Of a stretch of DNA of 64,000 nt, positions 1 through 12,500 are shown one piece after another. The DNA lies in contig NC_088301.1 of assembly GCF_032854445.1 (NCBI RefSeq), positions 3,658,001-3,722,000 of the forward strand, in the 5' to 3' direction. The notes under the pieces are model-generated. The model searched no databases. It saw only the letters and a list, made by a program, of their open reading frames with translations, and was not told where the DNA came from. The stretch is from Liolophura sinensis. Lineage: Eukaryota; Mollusca; Polyplacophora; Chitonida; Chitonidae. Both the position numbers and the translations under genes were made by a program. The first letter of the stretch is position 1; every line of letters begins with the position of its first letter.

Positions 1-97
1 GGGATCTGCCCAGTTTCCTCCCACCATAATGCTGGCCACCATTGTGTAAGTGAAATATTCTTGAGAACACCAATCAAATAAATAAATAAATATTTAA
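1..97 (+). mobile_element. SINE 3' part (mollusc-type, TAAA tail)
   Basis: Contains TTTCCTCCCACCATAATGC and AACACCAATCAAATAAATAA, the 3' half of the dominant SINE family of this window. The left edge is cut by the window. Confidence 0.8.
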
Positions 98-359
98 CTA
101 CCCACTGGTGATTTGGAGTGTGAGCTGATCACTCCAGAAGTGGTGTAAGCTGAAGCTGTATTACAGTCTTTTCACTTTGGCGAGGCATTTTCTTGGTAAC
201 CACAATGGTGATACAATGGTGTGACTTGTAAAACTACACATGTAGAATAGAACTAACGGGGTATCAACATTTCAGGAAAGCCACCAGAGAATGATTGAAG
301 TGCACTCAAAAATATCTGTTCCAGGACGGCAGTCTATAGGCAAGACTATTGATACTTAC

Positions 360-543
360 CTTGACAGCTAGAAGGTCTTTGACAACAGACATCTTGGATA
401 TGTTTCCAGTGTCTTGGTTCTCATCACCAGGGGGCAGTGGCAGAGCGCCACTTCGCCCGATCTCCCCCAGTGTTGTGCAGGCCCCTAACAGTAACTGCTC
501 ATCTCTGTCCTTCAGAAATGCCACTGAAGTGGAAAATAACTGA
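360..543 (-). CDS. ECPAS: ECPAS exon 21, last exon in window
   Basis: Residues 818-879 ([20 protein letters not shown], then [10 protein letters not shown]). Acceptor AAACCAG, with a TCAG four bases later as an alternative; donor GTAAGT. The ACTALGEIGRNGPLPIP-like motif is a strong ECM29 signature. Coding continues beyond the left edge. Confidence 0.92.
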
Positions 544-3500
544 CTGGTTTAATGCTAACCTCATCAATATTTTAAATACTTGCATATGCCAGACACCATA
601 CGATTAAATGATGGATACTAGAATTTTTTTTTTTTTTTTATGTATTAAGCCAGCAATCTGACCAAAAGAACAAAACAAAAACCTACCCCATCCTCCCACC
701 ACTTTCTTTACAGGTCTGCTGGGTCTCTAACAACTTTACGACTATTCTCACCAATTTTCTTCAGTGCAGTGATGACACATTCTCTGTACTGTTTGTTGCT
801 TTCATCAGATTCTACATCCTCAATCACCATTGGCTCAGATGCCTTCCTCATTTGCTGGGCCACCAAGTAGCCAATAGCCAACATTGAGCCATGCTGAACC
901 TCAAAACTCTGTGGAAAACAAGAAACACCAAACAGTTTTTATTCATTTATTTGACAGTTGTTTATAACAACATAGTCAAGAATTTTAAACTTTATGGTGG
1001 TATATAGATTTCATGTATGGGGGAAGCCAGATTGTACAAAACCACTGACCTCTGACAAGATACTGACAAACTCATCACATCATGACATCTGACACGTCAT
1101 ATTGCTGATCTTTAGTGAACTTCTACAAATGACCTGAACTTCTAATAAAGACTAGTATAACATGACTCACCTTTCCTGACAGATTACTGATGGACATCTC
1201 TATAATCCCCTAACTTATGAAACACACCTGGTATAACATGACTGACCTTTCCTGACAGATTACTGATGAACTTCTCTATAATCCCCTAATGTCTGAAACA
1301 CACCTGGTACAATATCACTGACCTTTCCTGACAGATTACTGATGGACTTCTCTATAATGCCCTGACTTCTGAAACACGCCTAGTATAACATGACTCAAAT
1401 TTCCTGACAGATTACTGATGGACATCTCTATAATCCCCTAACTTATGAAACACACCTGGTATAACATGACTGACCTTTCCTGACAGATTACTGATGAACT
1501 TCTCTATAATCCCCTAAGTTCTGAAACACACCTAATATAACATGACTGACCTTTCCTGACAGATTACTGATGAACTTCTCTATAATCCCCTAATTTCTGA
1601 AACACACCTGGTACAACATCACTGACCTTTCCTGACAGATTACTGATGGACTTCTCTATAATGCCCTGACTTTTGAAACACACCTCGTATAACATGACTC
1701 ACCTTTCTTGACAGATTACTGATGAACTTCTCTATAATGCCCTGACTTCTGAAACACACCTCGTATAACATGACTCACCTTTCCTGAAAGATTACTGATG
1801 GACATCTCTATAATGCCCAAACTTCTGAAACACACCTGGTATAACATGACTCACCTTTCCTGACAGATAACTGCTAGACTTTTCTATAATGCCCTGACTT
1901 CTGAAACACACCTAGTATAACATGACTCACCTTTCCTGACAGATTACTGATGAATTTCTCTATAATGCCCTGAACCTCGCACTGAGACCTGGTGTAACAT
2001 ATCGCAATGGCGTACAGCTGGGCGGCGTAGTTTCTCATATCCTCCTTACTGTTGAAGATGAAGGCCTGAAACAACAGAAAATGTGCAACTTAACATAATA
2101 CACTCATAGTGTAACTCTGAAAAACCAAAGACTCACCCTTACTCAGTATTTCAGTACTTTATTTTGCCATCATCAGTTAAGCTGTTGAGCTCTTCTGAGT
2201 TAACTGTGCAGCTTACCTACAACCACATGTAGATTGTGAGATTGGCCTAAATATGCAGACACATATCCACAATGCATTCTTTACTTCATGATTACACTTA
2301 GCTCTCTAGATACTAATTATCGAGACATAGTATAAATATTAACCTAATGTTTAATGCTTCATGAAAGAATTTTTCATTTACATAAAAGAGGCCAGGCCTG
2401 TCAAGTCTGTGGGTGGAGGAACATTCGCTTGAAACTGAGTTAACAGCCAAAGCACCGGCAGCTGGACGCTAAAACGCAGCCTCACCAGAAAAGTGCTGAA
2501 TATGCTAAAATCTGCAGCCTGCTCCAAAATGACGGCAGATAAATAGGAAATCTTCTGAACATTTCTGTGCATCTTTTTTCGCCTGACCCTCTGGCATACT
2601 CATACCCTTATACTATCATAATTTTTAAGAACTCAAAAAAATTTTTGTCATCAAGATCACAAAATGGAGCTATATTATATGTTTTTACTCTTTCACCTTG
2701 CTTTAAGAGCAAGCGAGTGCTTGTGGTTTAATGTCATAATTAGCAATTTTTCGTCATATGATGACGAAGGCATGTAATATGCTTCCTTGCATGATGGATT
2801 TCCACCGCTCTTTTATCTAGTGCTGCTTCACTGAGATGATGTACCAAAGGCAAGTAAGCTGCCCCACCCGAGCCATTATACTGATATGGGTCAACCAGTT
2901 GTGGCACAATACCCTTAATGCTGAATGCCACGTGAGGAAGTTACAACTTCCTCGCCCCCCAAGCGGACGCTCTACCAACTAAGCTATCAGGGATGGTCCC
3001 TGTTTTAAGATATTCTTGCATTAAGCATTTAAGACCACAGCATGGAGTAATTTGTCTGTATTCATGGATATTATTTTCCTTCCTTGCAAAGCCTTATTTA
3101 AAAACCCTCATTGTAAACTGCATTTATGGAATACCACTATATTTGCACAAAATGTTTTGTTCATTGCCATACCTTGATCCAATCCAGATGTTCCCTAAAC
3201 TGAGAAGCTAAATGACCGCGAGCTGCAGCAAACACTTCTACCAGACAGAACATGGCTGGAGGACCTATAATGTCAAGGTCAAAGGTACAAAGAGTTGTAG
3301 ACAACTAAACCTGAATTACCAATTCAATACATTCTATCTGTATGGACAACCATACACTGTGGATGTAAGCCACTTCAGGCACACCTACATGACATGTCAG
3401 CTTAAACCAGCGATCAGATGATGAGGGATAGACTCATGTCTACTTTTAAACAAACTTGGAATCTGCCAAACTCAATACTTCAAATAGCAAACTCACATTG

Positions 3501-6500
3501 TGTTTAGATATAAACTCCAACGGTCCTCATGGGGTGTTTGATCACGCTGATATAGTGCTATATGTACATGTGGGTGGATCCTTCAAGGCTTAAGTCAGCT
3601 TTCAACAGACCCAGAATGTGCTTAGATATAAACTCACCTCCAATGGTTCTCAGCAGCTGTGTGATCAGATGTATGTATTGCTGAACGGGCCAGGTAAAAC
3701 TTGGATCAAATTTCAACAGACTCAGAATGTGTTTAGATATAAACTCACCTCCAATGGCCCTCAGCAGCTGTGTGATCAGATGTATGTATTGCTGAACAGG
3801 CCAGGTGGAACTTGGATCAACTTCCAGCAGACTCAGAATGTGTTTAGATATCAACTCACCTCCAATGGCCCTCAGCAGCCGTATGACCAGATGCATGTAT
3901 TGCTGCACGGGCCCTGTGGGACTTGGATCAACTTTCAGCAGACTCGGAATGTGTTTAGAGATTCAGAATGTGTTTAGACATAAACTCACCTCCAATGGCC
4001 CTCAGCAGCTGTGTGATCAGATGTATGTATTGCTGAACGGGCCAGGTGGAACTTGGATCAACTTTCAGCAGAGTCAGAATGTGTTTAGATATAAACTCAC
4101 CTCCAATGGCCCTCAGTAGCTGTGTGATCAGATGTATGTATTGCTGAACAGGCCAGGTGGAACTTGGATCAACTTTCAGCAGACTCAGAATGTGTTAAGA
4201 TATCAACTCAACTCCAATGGCCCTCAGCAGCCGTATGACCAGATGCATGTATTGCTGCACGGGCCCTGTGGGACTTGGATCAACTTTCAGCAGACTCAGA
4301 ATGTGTTTAGAGATTCAGAATGTGTTTAGATATAAACTCACCTCCAATGGCCCTCAGCAGCTGTGTGATCAGATGTATGTATTGCTGAACAGGCCAGGTG
4401 GAACTTGGATCAACTTTCAGCAGAGTCAGAATGTGTTTAGATATAAACTCACCTCCAATGGCCCTCAGCAGCTGTATGATCAGATGTATGTATTGCTGCA
4501 CAGGCCCTGTGGGACTTGGATCAACTTTCAGCAGACTCAGAATGTGTTTAGCTATGATGGGAGAGTCAGCTTGCATGGAATTCAGGGACTCCAGGTTGGG
4601 TTTCACTCCTGCATCATTTGCGAGACACATCCTAAGGTACATCAGCATCTACAACGCAATCACCACATATACAGAAAATCTATAATTTCATGAAATTTTA
4701 ACCGCCTAACCCCTCTGCTTTGTGAACTGTAGTACTGCTGTTTCCTGTTTTGAGTACTTTGGCCCAACAAACTTGATTTATCTCGATAATTAGAGAGCTC
4801 TGGCCCATCAATGAAAACCCATGAGGTTTGTTCAGACACTAAATAAAGTTCAAAAAATGTTTTGCACTGACAAACTGTTTGTTTGTTTATTTCATTCTTT
4901 GACACCATACTTAAGAATACTCCCCTTATGCGCTGACAGTCAGTTTCATTGGTGGAAGGAACAAATTGTCCAAGCCAAGCCACTGAGCTTTTATGTACAC
5001 AATATCGGTGGAAGAGAGACCGGTCCTCAGTACAAGTTAGATTGCATAAATGCCAACACCACCATCATTGACAGTCACCAACAGCCTCATGAACAGTAAA
5101 AGCGATGGAATCTGTCCATTCCCAGACTAATTCCAGTATTGAACCCACACTTTGTTTGTCCTAGTGATACCAAATTGACACCCAATGATGACATTTGTTT
5201 ACTTCATGACTGGAGGACCTGAATTAGCTTACCTCTCCATAGGTGACCGGGTTGAATGGTAGCACATGTGTACCAATGGCATATGTCTGATTGCTGGACA
5301 GTCTTTCCTTAGCCTGGAGTGAATAAACAAAAAACACCATTACCACTTATCTTTCTGACTGGTAAAACACAGGTGATTTCTTATCTACATACATCATATG
5401 AATGTTCTTGTTCAGGAAAAAGCCTTGTTTTGTTTTCTTTTTTAATTGTACAAACAAAATACAACTACATGAAGAAAACTAGGGAGGAATATCATATCCG
5501 CACTGGAATATTGTTGGAAAATGGAACTTTCTGAACAGGAAAAACATGACTAATCTTTTAAAAAGTAAACGCACACTAACACTCACCCATAAGCCTTCTT
5601 TTGCTACAGGTTCAGAATGAAGGAACTGATTAGTGGACATGGTAGACATGTGATCAATGTAGAAGATCATTCGACAAGTGCCATGGTCACTCCACTGGAA
5701 GTGGTAGATTTGTTCGTCTGGCAGGTTTCATGCTTCAGTCTGGTTATGACAGTATAATGACTTACCTTGCCAGTGATGTAGGTGACCATGTTCTCAAACT
5801 TTGGCAGCTGAGCCGACTCGTGAGTGACCTCTGGCTTCTCATGCTCATCATCTTTGGGTAATGACCTCAATGCCTTCACAGCCTCTGAGTATATCTCCTC
5901 TTTACTGCAATATGAGCAACAAAATCTCATATTCCAAACTGATTTTTGACGACAGATAACGCCAAGCCTCAGGAATGAGTTACATGTATAGGGATATTCT
6001 CATGGTTTTTGATTGGTTGTATTTTACAACTGAATAGTATCTCTAGTACCCCTCGGGTACGTTGGTTGTGTTAAAATGCACTTTCAGAAGCACATAAAGG
6101 TCTTAAAAGATACTTTTGATGCCAAAAGTCAAGTTTTTCTGATAAGAAAATCACACTTCACAAAAAAAACTCTTACATGACCTAATATTACAGGCGGATG
6201 AATCAATCAGAATCCAGCAAAGTGGGTTACCTGAAGAAAACTAAACCTTTACGTGAAATGGAGTATTCAACAATAAACCCAGAAGTTGTACATGATCGTA
6301 CTCTGAAGGTTAGTCTCCTGATATATTCTGACACAGCAACCATCTCAACAGGTGCCTCATGTACTCACACGTCCCCACAGGCCAGAAGCAGGAGGTAGCG
6401 TGAAGACACATGGTCTGGGGGGAACACCATCTGGGAGTATTTGACCGCCATGATCCGTGCCTGAGGCTCATCCTGGAGGTGGGGACACAAACCACCAAAA

Positions 6501-9500
6501 TACATGTTAGCTTCTGTCATTAAATCATACTTTGAAAGCAGAAAACTAATACATAGGACATGATATGTAACTCTCCTGTGAAAGAAAGACGTACATGTAT
6601 GTTATATAATGGAATTGTCAGTCTGCTAAGCATCTAGTATACTCACTGTACTTCAAAACTGCTTCTAACATGTACATGTCACTTATAAACTACTACATGT
6701 AGTATTCTTGTTATTTCTCCCAGAAATAAAAACTTTTTTCTCAAAGTCAAAAATTAAATAAAAACATATACTTAAAAAAAATCAACAGATTTTACACCTC
6801 TCAGAAAATCAGTAGATGTCTATGCAGGAGTCAAAGCACAAAACCATAAGGCATAGTCTTTCCCATTAGCCAAGATGCCTATTTTTTCCATAGCTTAGAC
6901 AAATAAATGTTGCTTAGATACACATACATCTGTAAATCCATCATCCTTAAGTGGCTAGAAATACATTATACAAATGAACACTCATACTCCTGAAAAAAAT
7001 GGAGAGAAAAGTGGTCTACACGGCTGAGAAGCCAAGCTATTTCTCCTTGTTCAGGACAAACTTGGTAGGCCCCAAGCAGCTCATCATGAAAAATGAAAAA
7101 ACTGATCTACATATACTAGAATGAAAGAATTGAATTGAGAATAAACTGAACGATTATTGCTGAATGCCATTTCTCAATACTGCAGCCAGGTCATGGTGAG
7201 AACATGCTTAAACTGAAGGCACCATAAACACATAATAAACCACAGCAATCAAACTGAGCACTGCTCACAAATCGCAATCACCTTTTCAAAGTTTTGTATA
7301 ATAAGAGCTTCCATGAGCATCTTATTGGTGTTGTCCATGTTCCTAAAGGCAGAGGACAGGATGGAGAGGGCCTCCTGTACACCAAGTCGCGTCTCACTGT
7401 CCTCCTACAGAACACAAGGTACCCCATTATACCCCATCAGTGTAATCATGATCTAAAATCAATGCCAGGAATTCTTTATTTTGAACATTTATATTTTCTT
7501 TTTTGTTTTGGTTTTTTTATACATATTTTACTCCACAGAACTTCACTTTATAGCATGGTGATCAGGTATATGGATGAACAAAAAAATGAAGTAGAAGTAG
7601 AAAGTGCAAACCTCAGCACCTTTGCCAGAAACCTGACACACCTCCTGACACATCTATGTGTATGGGCAACCTCACTGGCTCAGTGTATGGGCAACGTCAC
7701 TGGCTCAGTGTATGGGCAATCTCATTGTCTCAGAGTATGGGCAACCTCACTGGCTCAGTGTATGGGCAACCTCACTGGTTCTGTGTATGGGCAACCTCAT
7801 TGTCACAGAGTATGGGCAACCTCACTGGCTCAGTGTATGGGCAGCCTCACTGGTTCTGTGTATGGGCAACTTCACTGGCTAAGTGTATGGGCATCCTCAC
7901 TGGTTCTGTGCATGGGCAACCTCACTGGCTCAGTGTATGGGCAACCTCACTGGTTCAGTGTATGGGCAGCCTCACTGGCTAAGTGTATGGGGAACCTCAT
8001 TGGCTCAGAGTACGGGCAACCTCACTGGCTCAGTGTATGGGCAACCTCACTGGCTAAGTGTATGGGCAACCTCACTAGCTCAGTGTATGGGCAACCTCAC
8101 TGGTTCAGTGTATGGGCAACCTCACTGGCTCAGAGTATGGGCAACCTCACTAGCTCAGTGCATGGGCAACCTCATTGACTCAATGTATGGGGAACCTCAC
8201 TGGCTCATTGTGTGGGGACCTCACTGTCTCAGATTGTTCAAGCTACAGCTTGCTGTGACTATCAGGCCACTGACCAACTCGGACACGTATATGAGTCCTA
8301 CTACATTGTTCTGGCTGCGGCTGTAAGTCAGGAGGTTTGTCAGATACCTGGTGAAGGTCGATGGTTTACTCCAGACAATCGGGTCTCTTTATACATACTG
8401 TGGATATAGCATCAAAAAACCTCTGTGCCAGCCCTACGTCATTGGACACTAGAGAGGGCAAACGTTTTCCTAACTTCCCCACAGCCACATAAGCTAGGTT
8501 CCTTAACTTTGCATCCTGAAAATTAAACATAAACTGTCATCTCAGGATATGAAATTTCAATACCACAATGTTCTGTACCTCCCTTCCAGAAGATTTCCTT
8601 TATTTGTCGGTACAAAATTCTCAAGAGAGACTATTTAGTAACATTTCATCCACTAGACGATGCAGTGGTAAAACTGAATTTATTCTTTGGAGGTCAAAGT
8701 AATTCAAACACTTCACACTTATAAAACTGTCAGAAATGTTATTGTGTGACCTTTTCTAGAAGAGAAAAATGGAAAAAATATACATACTTGTTGAAGTGAA
8801 GCATTCCCTTTTGAATTCAATTAATGTTTTAATAGACCATATTTACCCTAATTCTTCAACCTTATCACACATGAAAGAGTAACTTTCAGTGCAATTAATG
8901 CACATTTTTAATTTGATTTTGGAGACTAAACAACATTGGTTGGATTGGCTTCACAAAAAGTTTAATTTTATTGGTGAACACAGAATGAGGCCTTCAAAAT
9001 ATGCTCGAATAAACATTTTACAAGTAAGTGAAAAGGCTGAAGAATTACAGTTGGCCCAATACCGTAACAAGGAAGGCAGAAGTGCACACGTACCTCCTTG
9101 TTATCACGTATGAGGTTTAACATGCCAGATATCAACACCTGACCAATGGCTCCCAAGTTTTCATCTGTACAACTACAACAACAGGTGATATGTATGTAGG
9201 TGTATACATCAAAATAGTCTGTGGTTTTCTGTAGTCTGTAGTCTTATCACGAAAATGTTAACTTCATATTAAAGACAAAACCCTTTTATCATATATGGAC
9301 AGAAAAAAACAGCATGACCCATGGCATATTGTTAGCAACCGAATAAAAGACTGAAACTCATTTGATAAAAGCATATTAATTTTGAGAAAATATAAGAGGG
9401 GATTAAAGAGGGGATTTTTAACTCTGGCTTATAGTTTTCTGATGAACTGACAGTCATACAAATTGATCAGAAATAAACCCAGAATGAATGAATGAATGAT

Positions 9501-12500
9501 TATGGCTTAACGCCAAGTTAGCAATATTTCAGCCATATTGTGATAAACCCAGAACAAATGAGATTCCAAATAAGACTTAAATTTACCAATATCTGAAATG
9601 TTAGCAGCCATAATAATATGCAATGCATACATGCATACTTCCAGCATATAACCAAAAGACAGACAGACTTACTAGAGGCACATGTGATGAACAAACTGTA
9701 CAGCATATTTCTTCAGCTTCTGGTGGGTATTAGCTCCATACATACACTCAAACACCGCCTGGAAACAGAATACATCTTGTAAACACCATGCTCAATTTTT
9801 CCATCATATGATGACAGTCAGTGCTATTGGTGGAGAAAACCAGAGTATGGATAAATGACTGACCTTTGGTAAGTTTACTGACCAGCTTTCAGATACGCCC
9901 ACCCAATTCGGGGAAGACAAATGGCCTGCAATGAATGTCAGATAGCGTACATAGCCACATGAGAATTGTCAACCACTTTCTGTCATCAAGACGTCGATGA
10001 ACAGTGAGAGCAGGGGATTTACTAATTCTCTGTCCAAAGCCAGGATGGGGGGTGGGGGTGGGGGGGGGGGTTGGGCAAGAGTTAGAGGGAGGCCTTCAGC
10101 TTAACTCATGAACTGACTGCCTGGAGGAAACATGTTCGCTGCTTTGTGGGACATGTGGACCTGAGGATGAGGAAAGGGTTGATGTTTGTCATTTTTAATG
10201 CAGTAACAAAGAATTTCTAACTTACACATGATGGCACTCAGGTTTTTCATGGGCAGAATAAACCGGAGTGCAGGGGGTATACCGATGGGCCAGAGTGCCC
10301 ACCGACCTTTGGCAAGTTAATCATGAAGAACTTTGCCGCATGACATACATGTACCAACTCCATATTGGTGGAAGACAAGTGGTCTTCAACAAATGTTAGA
10401 CTGAGTAAACAGTACTAATAGTATTTTTGGCCATTTTATTGTCTACAGCTCTCTACACTGAGGGTGGGGGAATCTACAAATCTGTGACTAAACCACGTCT
10501 TGGAGGGGATGTTGAAGACGGCTCCAGCTTAACTCACATGTATGATCAAATGTTAGGGAGGGAGAGCCTGAGAGAAAGTACAGGCAACCTCACAAGACTT
10601 GAGGATTTGGGGGAAGATCTTCAGCTTATTATAAACTCAGATGTTAACACTGCATCTGGCTTACCTGAACAGCCTGGGGGAAACTGTTGGCAGCCTCACC
10701 AGACTCAAGGATTTGGGGGAAGATCTTCAGCTTATTATAAACTCAGGTGTTAACACTGCATCTGGCTTACCTGAACAGCCTGGGGGAAACTGTTGGCAGC
10801 CTCACCAGACTCGAGGATTTGGGGGAAGATCTTCAGCTTATTATAAACTCAGGTGTTAACACAGTATCTGACTTACCTGAACAGACTGGGGGAAAGTGCT
10901 GGCAGCCTCAATGGACTTGAGGATTTGGGGGAAGATCTTCAGCTTATTATAAACTCAGGTGTTAACACTGCATCTGACATACCTGAACAGCCTGGGGTAA
11001 TGTGTTGGTAGCCTCGCGGGACTTGAGGATTTGGGGGAAGATCTTCAGCTTATTATAAACTCAGGTGTTAACAATGCATCTGACTTACCTGAACAGCCTG
11101 GGGGAAACTGTTGACAGCATCACCAGACTCAAGGATTTGGGGGAAGATCTTCAGCTTATTATAAACTCAGGTGTTAACACAGCATCTGGCTTACCTGAAC
11201 AGCCTGGGGGAAAATGTTGGCAGCCTCGCGGGACTTGAGGATTTGGGGGAAGATCTTCAGCTTATTATAAACTCAGGTGTTAACAATGCATCTGACTTAC
11301 CTGAACAGCCTGGGGTAATGTGTTGGTAGCCTCGCGGGACTTGGGGATTTGGGGGAAGATCTTCAGCTTATTATAAACTCAGGTGTTAACAATGCATCTG
11401 ACTTACCTGAACAGCCTGGGGGAAACTGTTGACAGCATCACCAGACTCAAGGATTTGGGGGAAGATCTTCAGCTTATTATAAACTCAGGTGTTAACACAG
11501 TATCTGACTTACCTGAACAGCCTGGGGGAAAATGTTGGCAGCCTCGCGGGACTTGAGGATTTGGGGGAAGATCTTCAGCTTATTATAAACTCAGGTGTTA
11601 ACACAGTATCTGACTTACCTGAACAGCCTGGGGGAAAGTGTTGGCAGCCTCACGGGACTTGAGGATTTGGGGGAAGATCTTCAGCTTATTATAAACTCTG
11701 GTGATAACACAGCATCTGGCTTACCTGAACAGCCTGGGGGAAAGTGTTGGCAGCCTCACGGGACTTGAGGATTTGGGGGAAGATCTTCAGCTTAACTCGG
11801 GTGCTAACACTGGTCCTGATGTGAGCTTTGTTTGTGTTTGATTTCTGAAGCACGCAAGTGAAAAAGCGAAAACAAATTACATCGACAAGCAAATTTACAC
11901 AAGGAGAAAGAATTTATTTATTTATTTGATTGGTGTTTTACGCCGTACTCAAGAATATTTCACTTATACGATGGTGGCCAGCATTATGATGGGTGGAAAC
12001 CGGGCAGAGCTCGGGGGAAACCCACGACCATCTGAAGGTTGCTGGAAAACCGTCCCACGTACGACCAGAGAGGAAGCCAGCATGAGCTGGACTTGAACTC
12101 ACAGCGAACGCATTGGTGAGAGACTCCTGGGTCATTACGCTGCGCTAGTGCGCTAACCAACTGAGCCACGGAGGCCCCTAAGGAGACAGAATGATGAATA
12201 AATGACACAGATAAAATCTATAATATTATAATCATAACTGCTAGTCAATAAAAACGAAGTAATAAGTCAGATGCCTTGATCCTTGTAAACAAATCCTACA
12301 TGAATAACTATCAAAACCCAATGAAACTTATCACAACAGACTCAAGTACTGCACAATTTACTTTACAGGTAATTCAAAGTTTCAGCATTTATACTTGCAG
12401 TTGTATGTAAGTTAATATTTTAGATTACCTGTCCCTTTAAGAGAATAGTTCCAAGAAACAGGTCAAAGAGCTTCTTAACTATCACAGGATCATTCCAGTC

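Noticed and set aside
2940-2997. tRNA gene on the minus strand
   Set aside because: Box A-like half is present but box B and the 3' half of a cloverleaf are missing; fits a SINE head.
7294-8326. 294-codon plus-strand frame
   Set aside because: Crosses a 25-bp minisatellite and the antisense of ECPAS exon 13; its repeat content explains the openness.
9094-9164. Acceptor TACAG at 9164 for ECPAS exon 11
   Set aside because: Joining exon 10 there makes an immediate TAA. The TAG eight bases upstream keeps the frame and gives CTDENLG.
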